A stretch of 64,000 nt of DNA, from contig NZ_BCQI01000014.1 of NCBI RefSeq assembly GCF_001544355.1, positions 1 through 64,000 on the forward strand, in the 5' to 3' direction. Below, piece by piece: positions 39,453 to 49,532 of this stretch. Both the position numbers and the translations under genes were made by a program. Source of the stretch: Alicyclobacillus acidiphilus NBRC 100859. GTDB taxonomy: Bacteria; Bacillota; Bacilli; Alicyclobacillales; Alicyclobacillaceae. How positions within the stretch are numbered: position 1 is the first letter of the stretch; each line of letters begins with the position of its first letter. The notes under the pieces are model-generated. The model was not told the origin of the DNA, ran no database searches, and worked only from the letters and a program-made list of their open reading frames with translations.

Positions 39453-39992
39453 GTGACTCGTTTGGAAGAAATGTACCGTTCACAAGTGGTACCGGCGCTC
39501 ATGAAGGAGTTTAACTACACGAACGCGATGCAAGCTCCCCGCGTGGAGAAGGTCGTGATCAACATGGGATTGGGCGAAGCTACGCAGAATTCCAAGGTCA
39601 TCGATTCCGCGGTGGAGGACTTGGTTGCGATTGCTGGTCAAAAGCCTGTGGTTACGCGCGCAAAGAAGTCGATTGCAGGCTTCCGCCTCCGTCAGGGGAT
39701 GCCTATCGGCGTCAAGGTGACACTTCGCGGTGAGCGGATGTACCACTTTCTCGATAAGCTGATGAACGTCGCTTTGCCGCGCGTCCGCGACTTTCGCGGT
39801 GTTTCGCCGAAGGCGTTCGACGGCCGCGGCAACTATACGCTGGGTCTTCGGGAACAATTGATCTTCCCGGAAATCGAGTACGACAAGATCGACAAGGTTC
39901 GGGGCATGGAAGTCGTCGTCGTGACGACGGCCAAAACGGACGAAGAGGCGCGCGCCCTGCTCACCGAACTCGGCATGCCTTTCCGCAAGTAA
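39453..39992 (+). CDS. rplE: 50S ribosomal protein L5
   Basis: L5 (179 residues) binds 5S r[36 protein letters not shown] and [15 protein letters not shown] are present. GTG 39453 follows AAAGGAGG. rpsZ begins 27 bases later. Confidence 0.97.
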   Translation: MTRLEEMYRSQVVPALMKEFNYTNAMQAPRVEKVVINMGLGEATQNSKVIDSAVEDLVAIAGQKPVVTRAKKSIAGFRLRQGMPIGVKVTLRGERMYHFLDKLMNVALPRVRDFRGVSPKAFDGRGNYTLGLREQLIFPEIEYDKIDKVRGMEVVVVTTAKTDEEARALLTELGMPFRK

Positions 39993-40019
39993 TCAGTCTT
40001 TGACGAGGAGGTCGAGATC

Positions 40020-40205
40020 GTGGCCAAAAAATCGATGATCATTAAGGCACAACGGAAACCGAAGTTCAGCACGCGCGCATATACGCGGTGCCGTGTCTGC
40101 GGACGTCCGCATTCGGTTTTGCGGAAGTTCGGCATCTGTCGTATCTGCTTCCGTGAGTTGGCATACAAGGGGCAACTGCCCGGTATTAAGAAGGCTAGTT
40201 GGTAA
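40020..40205 (+). CDS. rpsZ: 30S ribosomal protein S14, zinc type
   Basis: A 61-residue S14 of the zinc-binding form with cysteines at 24, 27, 40 and 43 (CRVCG and CRICF). This short form is the normal one in Gram-positive spc operons. GTG 40020 follows GAGGAGG. Confidence 0.97.
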   Translation: MAKKSMIIKAQRKPKFSTRAYTRCRVCGRPHSVLRKFGICRICFRELAYKGQLPGIKKASW

Positions 40206-40232
40206 TCCGCAGGTGGAAGGAGGTTTGCACAA

Positions 40233-40631
40233 ATGATTACATCCGATCCGATTTCGGATATGTTGACCCGTATTCGTAACGCGAACCAGGTTCGTCACGA
40301 AAAGGTGGAAATTCCGGCATCCAACATCAAGCGTTCGATCGCCGAAATTTTGAAGAACGAAGGCTACGTTCGCGATGCAGAATTCGTGCAGGATGGGCCG
40401 CAGGGCATCATTCGCCTGTTCTTGAAGTACGGCAAAGGACAAGAGCGCGTGATCACCGGTCTGAAGCGCATCAGCAAGCCTGGTCTGCGCGTGTATGTAA
40501 GCCATGAGAATATTCCGCGCGTGCTCGGCGGTCTCGGCGTTGCCATCATCTCGACGTCGAAGGGCGTCATGACGGATCGAGAAGCTCGCCAACAAGGTAT
40601 CGGCGGCGAAGTACTTTGCTACATTTGGTAA
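40233..40631 (+). CDS. rpsH: 30S ribosomal protein S8
   Basis: S8 (132 residues, standard) is a primary 16S binder and, in Escherichia coli, the repressor of its operon. [10 protein letters not shown] and the C-terminal [11 protein letters not shown] are signatures. ATG 40233 follows GGAAGGAGG. Confidence 0.97.
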   Translation: MITSDPISDMLTRIRNANQVRHEKVEIPASNIKRSIAEILKNEGYVRDAEFVQDGPQGIIRLFLKYGKGQERVITGLKRISKPGLRVYVSHENIPRVLGGLGVAIISTSKGVMTDREARQQGIGGEVLCYIW

Positions 40632-40657
40632 TTTTGATTTGATTGGAGGTGTAACGT

Positions 40658-41197
40658 ATGTCACGTACTGGACGTAAACCGATTCCTGTGCCCAGTGGTG
40701 TGGAAGTCAATTTGACGGGGAATCACCTTCTCGTAAAGGGACCCAAGGGACAATTGGAGCGCCAACTCCATCCGGATATGAAGCTTGTCATCAACGATGG
40801 CGTGATACTCGTGGAGCGGCCATCGGACGAGAAGAAGCATAAGGCCTTGCACGGTACGACTCGCAGCGTCGTTGCGAACATGGTCGAAGGCGTCACGAAC
40901 GGCTTTACCAAGAGTCTCGATCTCGTCGGCGTCGGTTACCGCGCCAACAAGGCTGGTAACAAGGTCACGCTGTCACTCGGTTTTTCGCACCCGGTAGAAT
41001 TGCCGGAAGTGGCCGGCATCGAAGTCGAAGTCCCGGCGCAAACGAAGTTGGTTGTTCGCGGTATCGACAAGGAACTCGTCGGTTCGTACGCAGCGAAAGT
41101 GCGCGAACTGCGTCCGCCCGAACCGTATAAAGGCAAGGGTATTCGCTACGAGGGCGAAAATGTCCGTCGGAAAGTCGGTAAGACTGGTAAGAAATAA
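40658..41197 (+). CDS. rplF: 50S ribosomal protein L6
   Basis: L6 (179 residues) contacts the sarcin-ricin loop region. [21 protein letters not shown] near the start and the C-terminal [16 protein letters not shown] are signatures. ATG 40658 follows GGAGGTG. Confidence 0.97.
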   Translation: MSRTGRKPIPVPSGVEVNLTGNHLLVKGPKGQLERQLHPDMKLVINDGVILVERPSDEKKHKALHGTTRSVVANMVEGVTNGFTKSLDLVGVGYRANKAGNKVTLSLGFSHPVELPEVAGIEVEVPAQTKLVVRGIDKELVGSYAAKVRELRPPEPYKGKGIRYEGENVRRKVGKTGKK

Positions 41198-41217
41198 GAT
41201 TAGAGGAGTGAGTGCGG

Positions 41218-41577
41218 TTGATCACGAAAGTGAATCGCAACGAAGCGCGTAAACGTCGGCATGTGCGTGTTCGCGCACGCGTATCCGGCACGTCTGAGCG
41301 CCCGCGCTTGAATGTGTTTCGTTCCAACAAGCACATCTACGCCCAATTGATCGATGACGCTTCCGGCCGGACATTGGCGAGCGCATCGACGAAGGAACCT
41401 GGGTACGAGGGCAATGGCGGCAATGTCGAGGCGGCAAAGAAGATCGGCGCTTTGATTGCAGAGCGCGCGATTCAAAAGGGATACAAGTCGGTCGTGTTCG
41501 ATCGCGGCGGCTACCTGTACCATGGACGCATTCAGGCTTTGGCGGATGCGGCCCGTGAAGCGGGACTCGAATTCTAA
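41218..41577 (+). CDS. rplR: 50S ribosomal protein L18
   Basis: L18 (119 residues) binds 5S rRNA with L5. [20 protein letters not shown] and [20 protein letters not shown] are family signatures. TTG 41218 after GAGGAGTGA gives the conserved [15 protein letters not shown] start; a GTG at 41212 overlaps the binding region. Confidence 0.95.
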   Translation: MITKVNRNEARKRRHVRVRARVSGTSERPRLNVFRSNKHIYAQLIDDASGRTLASASTKEPGYEGNGGNVEAAKKIGALIAERAIQKGYKSVVFDRGGYLYHGRIQALADAAREAGLEF

Positions 41578-41598
41578 TTCAGAGAGGAAGGTGTTCAC

Positions 41599-42096
41599 GT
41601 GCGCATTGATCCGAATCAACTGGAACTGACAGAACGTGTCGTCCATGTCAATCGCGTGGCGAAGGTCGTCAAGGGTGGACGTCGTTTCTCCTTCTCCGCG
41701 CTGGTCGTCGTAGGTGACCAGAACGGTCACGTCGGCGCTGGTCTTGGCAAAGCGCAGGAAGTGCCTGACGCGATCCGCAAGGCGATTGACGACGCAAAGA
41801 AGAACCTGATTCACGTACCGATGAAGAAGACGACGATTCCGCACGAAACATTGGGTCATTTCGGCGCAGGCCGCGTGCTGATCAAGCCGGCTCCGCAAGG
41901 TAGCGGCGTCATCGCCGGCGGTCCGGCGCGCGCGGTTCTCGAATTGGCTGGTATCAAGGATATCGTTACAAAATCTCTGGGATCGACGAACCCCATCAAT
42001 ATGGTTCACGCGACGCTGGATGCGTTAAAGCAGTTGAAGCGCGCCGATGAGGTCGCACGCCTTCGTGGGAAGTCCGTCGAAGAGATTCTCGGTTAA
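41599..42096 (+). CDS. rpsE: 30S ribosomal protein S5
   Basis: S5 (165 residues) affects decoding accuracy. The double-stranded-RNA-like N-terminal domain ([19 protein letters not shown]) and C-terminal domain ([19 protein letters not shown]) are intact. GTG 41599 follows GAGGAAGGTG. rpmD starts 13 bases after the stop. Confidence 0.97.
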   Translation: MRIDPNQLELTERVVHVNRVAKVVKGGRRFSFSALVVVGDQNGHVGAGLGKAQEVPDAIRKAIDDAKKNLIHVPMKKTTIPHETLGHFGAGRVLIKPAPQGSGVIAGGPARAVLELAGIKDIVTKSLGSTNPINMVHATLDALKQLKRADEVARLRGKSVEEILG

Positions 42097-42109
42097 GGAG
42101 GCGTTCAAC

Positions 42110-42298
42110 TTGGCGAAAAAGCTTGCAATTACGTTGACAAAGAGTCCAGTTGGCCGCCCTGAGAATCAACGCAAGACGGCGGTCGCGCTCGGTTTGAGAA
42201 AGGTGCGTCAGACCGTGGTGTGCGATGACACTCCAGTCATTCGCGGTATGGTCAACCGGATCAGTCATTTGGTCGAAGTCGTCGAACAAGAAGCGTAA
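42110..42298 (+). CDS. rpmD: 50S ribosomal protein L30
   Basis: L30 (62 residues) is a small bacterial L30. [20 protein letters not shown] and [11 protein letters not shown] are typical. TTG 42110 follows AAGGAGG with eight bases between. It lies in the standard position between rpsE and rplO. Confidence 0.96.
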   Translation: MAKKLAITLTKSPVGRPENQRKTAVALGLRKVRQTVVCDDTPVIRGMVNRISHLVEVVEQEA

Positions 42299-42324
42299 TC
42301 GAATTCGAAGGAGGTGTCTCACGA

Positions 42325-42768
42325 ATGCAACTGCACGAACTGAAAGCTCAGGAAGGTGCCCGTCGCGCGAAGAAGCGTGTCGGCCGCGGAACGAGTTCTG
42401 GTCATGGTAAGACCTCGACTCGTGGACACAAGGGGCAGTGGGCTCGTTCAGGCGGCGGTGTCCGCATTGGTTTTGAAGGCGGCCAGACTCCGTTGTTCCG
42501 TCGTTTTCCGAAGCGCGGCTTTAACAATGCCCGTTTCGCGAAGGAGTATGCGACGGTCAACGTGGAGTCCTTGAACGTCTTCGAAGCAGGCTCGGTCGTG
42601 ACGCCTGATGTTCTGCTGGAACGCCGTATCATCCGCGAACCGCTGGATGGAATCAAGGTTCTTGGCAGTGGTGAACTGCAGGTCAAGCTTACGGTTCACG
42701 CACACGCGTTCTCCGCGTCGGCGAAAGAGAAGATCGAGGCCGCAGGCGGAACCGTTGAGGTGATTTAA
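42325..42768 (+). CDS. rplO: 50S ribosomal protein L15
   Basis: L15 (147 residues) is a late assembly protein with the Gly/Arg-rich N-terminal extension ([19 protein letters not shown]). ATG 42325 follows AAGGAGGTG. Only one base separates its stop from the secY start, implying coupled translation. Confidence 0.97.
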   Translation: MQLHELKAQEGARRAKKRVGRGTSSGHGKTSTRGHKGQWARSGGGVRIGFEGGQTPLFRRFPKRGFNNARFAKEYATVNVESLNVFEAGSVVTPDVLLERRIIREPLDGIKVLGSGELQVKLTVHAHAFSASAKEKIEAAGGTVEVI

Positions 42769-42769
42769 C

Positions 42770-44059
42770 GTGCTGCAGACCATTGCGAATCTGTGGCGAC
42801 TGAAACACCTTCGCAATCGGATACTGTTCACACTCATGGTGCTTGCCGTGTATCGGATTGGGACGTACATTCCGGTGCCCGGCATGAACGTGAGTGCGTT
42901 GAACTCTGGATCGAGTAACAATGCTCTGTTCAGTCTGCTCAACATGTTTTCCGGCGGCGCCTTTTACCGGTTCTCCATCTTCGCGATGAGCGTGACGCCA
43001 TACATCACGGCGTCCATCATTGTCCAACTGCTTCAGTCGGGCGTGGTTGCGCGATTTGAAGAATGGCAAAAGGAAGGCGAGTCAGGTCGTCAAAGATTGA
43101 CTCAAGTTACCCGTTATTTAACAGTTGGACTCGGATGCCTGCAGGCGATGGGTTTTACGTACATGTTTGTCAAATCCGGCGATTTGTTGCCAGGCGCGAC
43201 AAACTTTTGGTCGTACGTCGTGATTGTTGTGACGTTGACGGCTGGTGACACGCTGTTGATGTGGTTTGGCGAGATGATAACGGAAAAAGGCGTAGGCAAC
43301 GGCATTTCACTGCTCATCTTCGTGGGTATCTTGTCCCGGTTTTCCACGCTGGGTCAACAGGTCGCCACGAGTTGGTTTGTTGGACAATCCGGCCACTTGA
43401 TGATCGCAATCCTGAAGACACTGCTGTTGATCGCAGGGATCATCGTGATTTTTGGGCTGATTGTCTTCATCCAACAAGCTGAGCGGAAGATTCCGATCCA
43501 GTATGCCAAGCGCGTCGTTGGGCGGACGGTCTACAGCGGGCAACAGTCCTATATTCCCATTAAGGTCATCGCGGCTGGTGTGATTCCGGTCATTTTCGCG
43601 GTGTCGCTCCTAATCCTCCCGTACACCATCGCGTCGTACTTTCAGTCACACGGGTGGGCCGCCTTTATTCTGCGGTACTTGAGTCCGCAGACTGGCTGGT
43701 ATATGGGATTGGAAGTCTTGCTGATCATCGCATTTTCGTTCTTCTATACGCACGTTCAGATCAATCCTCAGCAGTTGGCTGAGCAATTGCAGAAGCACGC
43801 TGGGTTTATTCCAGGCGTCCGTCCTGGTGCGGATACGGAACTGTACATCATCAAGGTAATCAACCGGATCACGGTGTTTGGCTCCGTATTTCTGGGCGTG
43901 ATTTCGATTCTTCCGTTTCTTTTGCTTGGAGCAATCAACCTGACTGACTACAATATTCAGGGAACCTCTCTGATTATCTTGGTCGGCGTCGCGTTGCAAA
44001 CCATGCAGCAAATGGAAGGTCAACTCCTCCAACGGCAGTACCGGGGGTTCATCCGTTGA
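42770..44059 (+). CDS. secY: Preprotein translocase subunit SecY
   Basis: SecY (429 residues) is the ten-helix channel of the Sec system. Helix 1 (LFTLMVLAVYRIGTYIPVPG), the plug region, the cytosolic loop QAERKIPIQYAKRVVG and the late loop GFIPGVRPG with the conserved arginine are visible. GTG 42770 begins just after the rplO stop, using the GAGGTGA at the rplO end. Confidence 0.97.
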   Translation: MLQTIANLWRLKHLRNRILFTLMVLAVYRIGTYIPVPGMNVSALNSGSSNNALFSLLNMFSGGAFYRFSIFAMSVTPYITASIIVQLLQSGVVARFEEWQKEGESGRQRLTQVTRYLTVGLGCLQAMGFTYMFVKSGDLLPGATNFWSYVVIVVTLTAGDTLLMWFGEMITEKGVGNGISLLIFVGILSRFSTLGQQVATSWFVGQSGHLMIAILKTLLLIAGIIVIFGLIVFIQQAERKIPIQYAKRVVGRTVYSGQQSYIPIKVIAAGVIPVIFAVSLLILPYTIASYFQSHGWAAFILRYLSPQTGWYMGLEVLLIIAFSFFYTHVQINPQQLAEQLQKHAGFIPGVRPGADTELYIIKVINRITVFGSVFLGVISILPFLLLGAINLTDYNIQGTSLIILVGVALQTMQQMEGQLLQRQYRGFIR

Positions 44060-44123
44060 GTGCTTTTGCAAACCGTTTACACGCTTGCTCGTTGGTGCAT
44101 CATTCGCGAATACCGAGGGGGAT

Positions 44124-44780
44124 ATGTCAGTGCAGGTAATACTAGTTGGGCTTCCGGGAGCTGGTAAAGGCACACAAGCGGAACGTATCAAAACAGAATT
44201 CGGAATTCCTCATATTTCGACTGGTGATATGTTTCGAAGCGCTGTGGCGTCTGGGAGTGAACTTGGTCGCCAACTGAAAGCCTTTTTGGATTCGGGACGT
44301 TTGGTACCGGACGAGACGACGATTGCAGTCGTGCGCGAGCGTTTGCAACAGGATGATGCAAAGGACGGATTTCTTCTCGATGGTTTCCCCCGTACGCTGG
44401 AACAGGCCCATGCGCTGGATTCGATGCTGTCCGAACTAGACCGGCCACTGGACGTGGTTCTGTACATCCATGTCGATCCAAGCGTGTTGTTGGCACGTTT
44501 GACCGGCCGCCGCATATGCAAATCCTGTGGCGCGACGTATCATACGGTCTTCCAACCGCCGAAGGTGGAGGGCGTATGTGACATCGATGGCGGCGAACTT
44601 TACCAACGAGCCGACGATACGCCGGAAGCGGTCTCGACTCGTCTGGAACAGTTCAAGCAGACAGCGCCGCTGATTGATTATTACGAACAACGCGGCGTAT
44701 TGCGTCGAATTGACGGAGAGCAGTCTATCGATCAGGTGCACAGAGACGTTCTGTCGGCGCTCGCGCCGTTTGCGAGGTGA
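44124..44780 (+). CDS. adk: Adenylate kinase
   Basis: Adk (218 residues) interconverts ATP, AMP and ADP. The P-loop is GLPGAGKGTQ; the lid domain has the zinc-type cluster C-x2-C...C-x2-D (CKSCG, then VCDID), as in other thermostable Gram-positive enzymes. ATG 44124 after GAGGGGGAT is used; GTG 44130 (two codons on) is an alternative that starts MQVILVGLPG. The usual next gene, map, is absent and a KOW gene follows directly. Confidence 0.96.
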   Translation: MSVQVILVGLPGAGKGTQAERIKTEFGIPHISTGDMFRSAVASGSELGRQLKAFLDSGRLVPDETTIAVVRERLQQDDAKDGFLLDGFPRTLEQAHALDSMLSELDRPLDVVLYIHVDPSVLLARLTGRRICKSCGATYHTVFQPPKVEGVCDIDGGELYQRADDTPEAVSTRLEQFKQTAPLIDYYEQRGVLRRIDGEQSIDQVHRDVLSALAPFAR

Positions 44781-44791
44781 CCGTTTTCAGG

Positions 44792-45112
44792 ATGGCGGTA
44801 CATCGCGAATTGCCACCGCTCGGCTGCCTAGTTGAAGTCATGCAGGGGCGCGATGCTGGCCTGATCGCTGTTGTCGTTGGGCAGGTCGAGGGAAAGTATC
44901 TGCTGATTGCCGACGGGAGTGTCCGGCGTTCTGATAAGCCAAAGAAGAAGAACGTCGCGCATGTACGCAAGCTGTCCTATGTGGCAACGGACATCGCGGA
45001 ACGGCTTCAGAGTGACGGGCATGTCACGAACGCCCAGTTGCGGTACGCGGTACGGACATTCCTCGAAGGACGTTTAGCAGCAGCGCACGATAGCCAACAA
45101 GGAGGAGCGTAA
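44792..45112 (+). CDS. KOW-domain RNA-binding protein
   Basis: A 106-residue protein with an N-terminal KOW-type segment ([20 protein letters not shown]) and basic middle ([18 protein letters not shown]). It corresponds to the small L14e-like protein that stands just before infA in many Bacilli, with unknown function, probably ribosome- or RNA-associated. I start it at ATG 44792, 11 bases after GAGGTGA; GTG 44777 in frame overlaps the adk end. Its stop is one base before infA. Confidence 0.8.
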   Translation: MAVHRELPPLGCLVEVMQGRDAGLIAVVVGQVEGKYLLIADGSVRRSDKPKKKNVAHVRKLSYVATDIAERLQSDGHVTNAQLRYAVRTFLEGRLAAAHDSQQGGA

Positions 45113-45113
45113 T

Positions 45114-45332
45114 ATGGCGAAAGACGATGTCATCGAAGTTGAAGGCAAAGTCATAGAACCATTGCCAAATGCAATGTTTCGTGTCGAATTGGAGAATGGC
45201 CACAAGGTGCTGGCTCACGTGTCCGGAAAGATCCGGATGCACTACATCAAAATTTTGCCAGGGGACCGCGTGACGGTCGAACTTTCACCGTACGACCTGA
45301 CACGTGGTAGGATTACGTATCGTTACAAGTAA
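45114..45332 (+). CDS. infA: Translation initiation factor IF-1
   Basis: IF-1 (72 residues) is an OB-fold factor that occupies the A site during initiation. [20 protein letters not shown] and the end RITYRYK are signatures. ATG 45114 follows AAGGAGGAG. Confidence 0.97.
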   Translation: MAKDDVIEVEGKVIEPLPNAMFRVELENGHKVLAHVSGKIRMHYIKILPGDRVTVELSPYDLTRGRITYRYK

Positions 45333-45392
45333 TCCTAGACTGGCATTCGACGCCGAGATGCGGTATGATACCGCAAGTGAGGAGGGTTCTAG

Positions 45393-45506
45393 ATGAAAGT
45401 ACGGCCTTCTGTCAAGCCCATGTGCGAGAAATGCAAAATCATTCGTCGTAAGGGCACTGTGATGGTCATTTGTGAAAACCCGAAACACAAACAACGCCAG
45501 GGTTAA
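45393..45506 (+). CDS. rpmJ: 50S ribosomal protein L36, zinc type
   Basis: A 37-residue protein beginning [19 protein letters not shown], with zinc ligands C11, C14, C27 and H32, the standard zinc form. ATG 45393 lies nine bases after GAGGAGGG. It sits 60 bases after infA. A 247-base gap follows before rpsM, longer than elsewhere in the cluster. Confidence 0.97.
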   Translation: MKVRPSVKPMCEKCKIIRRKGTVMVICENPKHKQRQG

Positions 45507-45597
45507 TCGTGGTGTTCCAGTCGATACGTCGACAGATTGGAGTCAAACATGTGTCGTCCACGAGGGCAGCGCGGCTGAATCCATGGCACGTGTCCAG

Positions 45598-45617
45598 AAG
45601 GAGCCAATCGGTTCCTT
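45598..45617 (+). promoter_or_regulatory. Hairpin in the rpmJ-rpsM gap
   Basis: AAGGAGCC pairs with GGTTCCTT (seven standard pairs and one G-T) around an AATC loop, without a T-tract. It lies in the middle of a 247-base untranslated gap. It could be a protein-binding or processing site; no family was recognised. Confidence 0.45.
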
Positions 45618-45753
45618 CCGTTGATTGTGTCACGGACCTGTCATCGTGTTTCCATAGACAACTATGCACTACAGCTTCCCAAGCTGAGCAGCGGACTTGA
45701 TCCGGACTGCACAGCCGCTTTGCAACGTATTTACTTGGAGGTGGAACATTCGC

Positions 45754-46122
45754 ATGGCTCGTATCGCTGGTGTCGATTTGCCGCGTGATAAGCGTGTGGA
45801 AGTCGGCTTGACGTATATCTTTGGGATTGGGCGCACGACGTCCAACAAAATTCTCGCAGCGACAGGCATCGATCCAAATCGTCGGGTGAGTGAGTTGACC
45901 GAAGACGAAGTGATTCGCCTTCGTGACGAGATCGACCGCACGACGAAGGTGGAAGGTGACCTCCGCCGAGAAATCGCGCTAAATATCAAGCGTCTGACGG
46001 AAATCGGCTGTTATCGAGGAGTACGTCATCGTCGCGGTTTGCCCGTTCGCGGACAACGCACGAAGACCAACGCTCGCACACGTAAAGGTCCTCGTCGGAC
46101 CGTTGCAGGTAAGAAGAAGTAA
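45754..46122 (+). CDS. rpsM: 30S ribosomal protein S13
   Basis: S13 (122 residues) forms inter-subunit bridges in the 30S head. [30 protein letters not shown] and [19 protein letters not shown] are signatures. ATG 45754 has GGAGGTGG about ten bases upstream. Confidence 0.97.
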   Translation: MARIAGVDLPRDKRVEVGLTYIFGIGRTTSNKILAATGIDPNRRVSELTEDEVIRLRDEIDRTTKVEGDLRREIALNIKRLTEIGCYRGVRHRRGLPVRGQRTKTNARTRKGPRRTVAGKKK

Positions 46123-46141
46123 ATCTCGGGAGGTGTAACAC

Positions 46142-46555
46142 TTGGCAAAAGTCAAGCAACGTCGTGGGACGGCTGCTGCAGCGCGTCCGCGTCGTCGTGA
46201 TCGAAAGAATGTTGAGTCGGGTGTGGCTCACATCCGTTCTACGTTTAACAACACGATTGTAAGCATCACGGATCCAACCGGTGCAGTGATTTCCTGGTCG
46301 TCCGCAGGTAACGTCGGCTTTAAGGGATCCCGAAAGAGCACGCCGTATGCTGCGCAAATGGCTGCTGAGACAGCTGCGCGTACGGCTATGGAACATGGTA
46401 TGAAGCAGGTTGAGGTAACGGTCAAAGGGCCTGGTGCCGGCCGCGAAGCTGCGATTCGGGCTCTGCAGGCTGCTGGCCTGGAAGTTGCGGGAATTCGCGA
46501 CGTGACGCCGATTCCGCACAACGGGTGCCGCCCTCCGAAGCGTCGTCGTGTCTAA
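46142..46555 (+). CDS. rpsK: 30S ribosomal protein S11
   Basis: S11 (137 residues, slightly longer than usual at the N terminus) lies on the 30S platform. [18 protein letters not shown] and the C-terminal [18 protein letters not shown] are signatures. The start is TTG 46142 after GGGAGGTG. Confidence 0.97.
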   Translation: MAKVKQRRGTAAAARPRRRDRKNVESGVAHIRSTFNNTIVSITDPTGAVISWSSAGNVGFKGSRKSTPYAAQMAAETAARTAMEHGMKQVEVTVKGPGAGREAAIRALQAAGLEVAGIRDVTPIPHNGCRPPKRRRV

Positions 46556-46635
46556 CGAGGATCGGTTAAGGTGCGCAGGATCGGATCAATTTATGCAACA
46601 CGGGTATACAAGAAATTGGAGGTGTCAATGCTAGA

Positions 46636-47262
46636 ATGGCAAGATATACAGGGCCAGTGTGCCGACTGTGCCGTCGCGAAGGTATCAAATTGTACCTGAA
46701 GGGCGACCGCTGCTTCAGTGACAAGTGTGCCATCGACAAACGGCCATATGCACCTGGACAACATGGACAAGGTCGCAAACGCAACTCCGAATATGGCAAC
46801 CAGCTTCGCGAGAAGCAAAAGGCTCGCCGGTATTATGGAGTATTGGAAAGTCAGTTTGAACGCTATTACGAAGAAGCAGCTCGCCGTCGCGGTGTCACGG
46901 GCGAAACGTTGCTGTCCATTCTGGAAAGCCGCTTGGACAACATCGCGTATCGGTTGGGCTTCGCCGCTTCTCGTGCGGAAGCTCGCCAATTGGTTCGTCA
47001 TGGTCACGTGGAAGTCAACGGCCGCCGCGTAGATATCCCATCGTTCCTCGTGCGCGAGGGTGATGTGATTGCGATTCGTGAGAAGAGTCGCGAGATCGGC
47101 CGCATCAAAGAGTTGGCTGAAGTGATTACCAATCGGACCATTCCTGCTTGGTTGGAGTTAGACGCCGAGAAGTTGAGTGGCAAGGTCCTGCGCAAGCCGG
47201 AGCGTGAAGAGATCGACACGCCTGTGGCTGAGCAGATGATCATCGAACACTACTCGCGGTAA
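46636..47262 (+). CDS. rpsD: 30S ribosomal protein S4, zinc-finger type
   Basis: S4 (208 residues) nucleates the 5' domain. The N terminus contains four cysteines (C9, C12, C26, C31), the zinc-binding form seen in thermophilic Gram-positives. An S4 RNA-binding domain ([21 protein letters not shown]) follows. ATG 46636 is 11 bases after GGAGGTG; an ATG at 46628 is out of frame. In Bacillus subtilis rpsD lies elsewhere, but here it is in the alpha operon. Confidence 0.96.
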   Translation: MARYTGPVCRLCRREGIKLYLKGDRCFSDKCAIDKRPYAPGQHGQGRKRNSEYGNQLREKQKARRYYGVLESQFERYYEEAARRRGVTGETLLSILESRLDNIAYRLGFAASRAEARQLVRHGHVEVNGRRVDIPSFLVREGDVIAIREKSREIGRIKELAEVITNRTIPAWLELDAEKLSGKVLRKPEREEIDTPVAEQMIIEHYSR

Positions 47263-47338
47263 TCCGGTAGCGTAAGCTGGCGGGTCTGTACGGGCCAGTC
47301 CGGGCGTCGACAAGTACCACTTCCAAGGAGGATTAGGA

Positions 47339-48277
47339 ATGATTGAAATAGAGAAGCCGCGCATTGAGATTGTGGAGCAGTCCCAGGATTACGGGAAGTT
47401 CGTTTGCGAACCCTTGGAGCGCGGATATGGCACGACGTTCGGAAATTCTCTGCGCAGAATCCTGCTCTCCTCCATTCCGGGAGCAGCGGTTCGCTCGGTG
47501 AAGATTGAGGGCGTTTTGCATGAATTTGCGACAATTCCAGGGGTTGTGGAAGACGTCACAGAAGTGATTCTCAATCTCAAACGGCTCTCGCTTAAAATTC
47601 ATTCCGACGAAGAGAAGATCCTGATTATCGACGCGGATCGCCCTGGAGCCATTACAGCCGCAGATATACGAGCCGATTCGGATGTGGACATCATGAATCC
47701 GGATTTGCACATCGCAACGTTGACAGAAGGTGCGCACGTCTACATGGAATTGCGCGCTGGTCAAGGACGCGGGTATGTGCCAGCCCATCGGAACAAGCCG
47801 GAAGAACAGGAAATCGGATTAATTCCAATCGACTCGCTGTACTCGCCGATCTCCCGTGTGAATTTCTCCGTCGAGAATACACGCGTAGGTCAGGTCACCG
47901 ACTACGACAAGCTGACGCTTGAAGTATGGACGGACGGCAGCGTTGCTCCAGATGAAGCTGTTAGCGTTGGTGCAAAAATCCTGACGGATCACTTGATGCT
48001 TTTTGTCGGATTGACAGATCGCGGAAAAGATACCGACATGATGGTCGAAAAAGAGAGCACGCAAAACGATCGGATCATGGATATGCCCATCGAAGAGTTG
48101 GATCTTTCTGTGCGCTCCTATAACTGCTTGAAACGGGCCGGCATCAATACCGTTGCGGAACTGTGCTCGAAGTCGGAAGAAGAAATGATGAAGGTCCGCA
48201 ACCTTGGTCGGAAGTCTCTCGAAGAGGTTGTCGAGAAGCTCGAAGGCCTTGGTCTCGGACTTCGTGAAGAGGACTGA
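47339..48277 (+). CDS. rpoA: DNA-directed RNA polymerase subunit alpha
   Basis: The alpha subunit (312 residues) initiates polymerase assembly. The N-terminal domain has [20 protein letters not shown]; the C-terminal DNA-binding domain has [16 protein letters not shown] and [16 protein letters not shown] 47339 follows AAGGAGGAT. Part of the rpsM-rpsK-rpsD-rpoA-rplQ group. Confidence 0.97.
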   Translation: MIEIEKPRIEIVEQSQDYGKFVCEPLERGYGTTFGNSLRRILLSSIPGAAVRSVKIEGVLHEFATIPGVVEDVTEVILNLKRLSLKIHSDEEKILIIDADRPGAITAADIRADSDVDIMNPDLHIATLTEGAHVYMELRAGQGRGYVPAHRNKPEEQEIGLIPIDSLYSPISRVNFSVENTRVGQVTDYDKLTLEVWTDGSVAPDEAVSVGAKILTDHLMLFVGLTDRGKDTDMMVEKESTQNDRIMDMPIEELDLSVRSYNCLKRAGINTVAELCSKSEEEMMKVRNLGRKSLEEVVEKLEGLGLGLREED

Positions 48278-48349
48278 CGTCAGTCCCGGACAGCACGGCG
48301 GTGGCCGGTGCTGTCGCATCTCAATCGTTTCCAGAGGGAGGGATACCCA

Positions 48350-48709
48350 GTGGCATATCGTAAGCTGAATCGGACGTCTTCGAACCGGAAGGCGTTGTTT
48401 CGGAGTCTCGTAACGGATCTCGTGCTGTACGAGCGGATTCAGACGACGGAAGCGAAGGCGAAAGAACTTCGCTCCATCGCGGAGAAGATGATTACGCTGG
48501 CGAAGCGTGGAGATTTGCACGCGCGCCGTCTGGTGGCTCAATACGTGCGTCGCGAAGAATTGGAAGGCAGCGAGCACGATGCAATCCAGAAGCTCTTCAG
48601 CGACATCGCGCCGCGTTATCAAGAGCGCAATGGCGGTTATACGCGTATCGTGAAGATTGGACCTCGTCGTGGCGACGCGGCCCCGATGGTTCTCATCGAG
48701 CTCGTATAA
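48350..48709 (+). CDS. rplQ: 50S ribosomal protein L17
   Basis: L17 (119 residues) sits near the tunnel exit. [20 protein letters not shown] is the family start, and [21 protein letters not shown] the usual end region. GTG 48350 follows GAGGGAGGG. Its TAA overlaps the truA ATG by one base; no transporter genes lie between. Confidence 0.96.
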   Translation: MAYRKLNRTSSNRKALFRSLVTDLVLYERIQTTEAKAKELRSIAEKMITLAKRGDLHARRLVAQYVRREELEGSEHDAIQKLFSDIAPRYQERNGGYTRIVKIGPRRGDAAPMVLIELV

Positions 48710-49515
48710 TGGAACGTGTAACACAGGAAAGCCGTGGCAGCCGAATTCGCCTCGTCGTCGCATACGACGGAGCCGGTTTCCACGGCTTTGCCCGTCAACG
48801 AGACTTGCGAACCGTCCAAGGCGTTTTAGAAGGCACCTTGTCGACCATGTTGGCGACGTCGATAGAGGTGCACGGTTCCGGTCGTACAGACAAGGGTGTT
48901 CATGCCAGGGCCCAGGTGGTCCACTTCGATCAACCCTATGGCCCGCCGCCGGAAAAACTGGTCCACGTACTGAACCGCCGCCTTCCAGACGACATCATTC
49001 CCATTCGCGCCGACGCGGTCGACCTTGGATTCCACGCCAGGTTTTCGGTTGTTCGGAAGACGTATCGATACGCGTTGTACCGCGGTCGCATACGAGACCT
49101 GTTCCACCGGCCCTTTTCATGGCATGTCCCAACTCCTCTCGATCTCGACGCGATGCGGCGCGGCGCGGCGCATTTGGTGGGGACGCACGACTTCACGTCG
49201 TTCTGCAGCGGACAAGCGCCGCAAGAAGACAAGGTGCGTACGCTGTACCGCGTCGAGATCGTGGAAGCGGAACGTATGGTCTACGTGTACGTCGAGGGAA
49301 ATGGCTTTCTGCAATACATGGTTCGGATACTTGTGGGAACACTGGTGGAGATTGGTCTTGGGCGACGTGCCCCGGATGACATTCGGGAGATTCTGCTCGC
49401 GAAAGACCGCGCCCGCGCCGGCAGTACAGCGCCACCGCAAGGATTGTGTTTGTGGAATGTGGAGTATCCAACAGTGTACGGTGGAAAAGTACTTGATCCT
49501 GAGTGGCATTTGTAA
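48709..49515 (+). CDS. truA: tRNA pseudouridine(38-40) synthase TruA
   Basis: TruA (268 residues) isomerises uridines 38-40 in the anticodon arm. The catalytic aspartate is D61 in GRTDKGVHA. The N-terminal LVVAYDGAGFHGFARQ and C-terminal FLQYMVRILVGTLVEIG segments are typical. The ATG at 48709 overlaps the rplQ stop by one base. In Bacillus two ECF ATPase genes and ecfT stand between rplQ and truA; here they are absent. Confidence 0.95.
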   Translation: MERVTQESRGSRIRLVVAYDGAGFHGFARQRDLRTVQGVLEGTLSTMLATSIEVHGSGRTDKGVHARAQVVHFDQPYGPPPEKLVHVLNRRLPDDIIPIRADAVDLGFHARFSVVRKTYRYALYRGRIRDLFHRPFSWHVPTPLDLDAMRRGAAHLVGTHDFTSFCSGQAPQEDKVRTLYRVEIVEAERMVYVYVEGNGFLQYMVRILVGTLVEIGLGRRAPDDIREILLAKDRARAGSTAPPQGLCLWNVEYPTVYGGKVLDPEWHL

Positions 49516-49532
49516 TAAACTTATGCAGGTAT

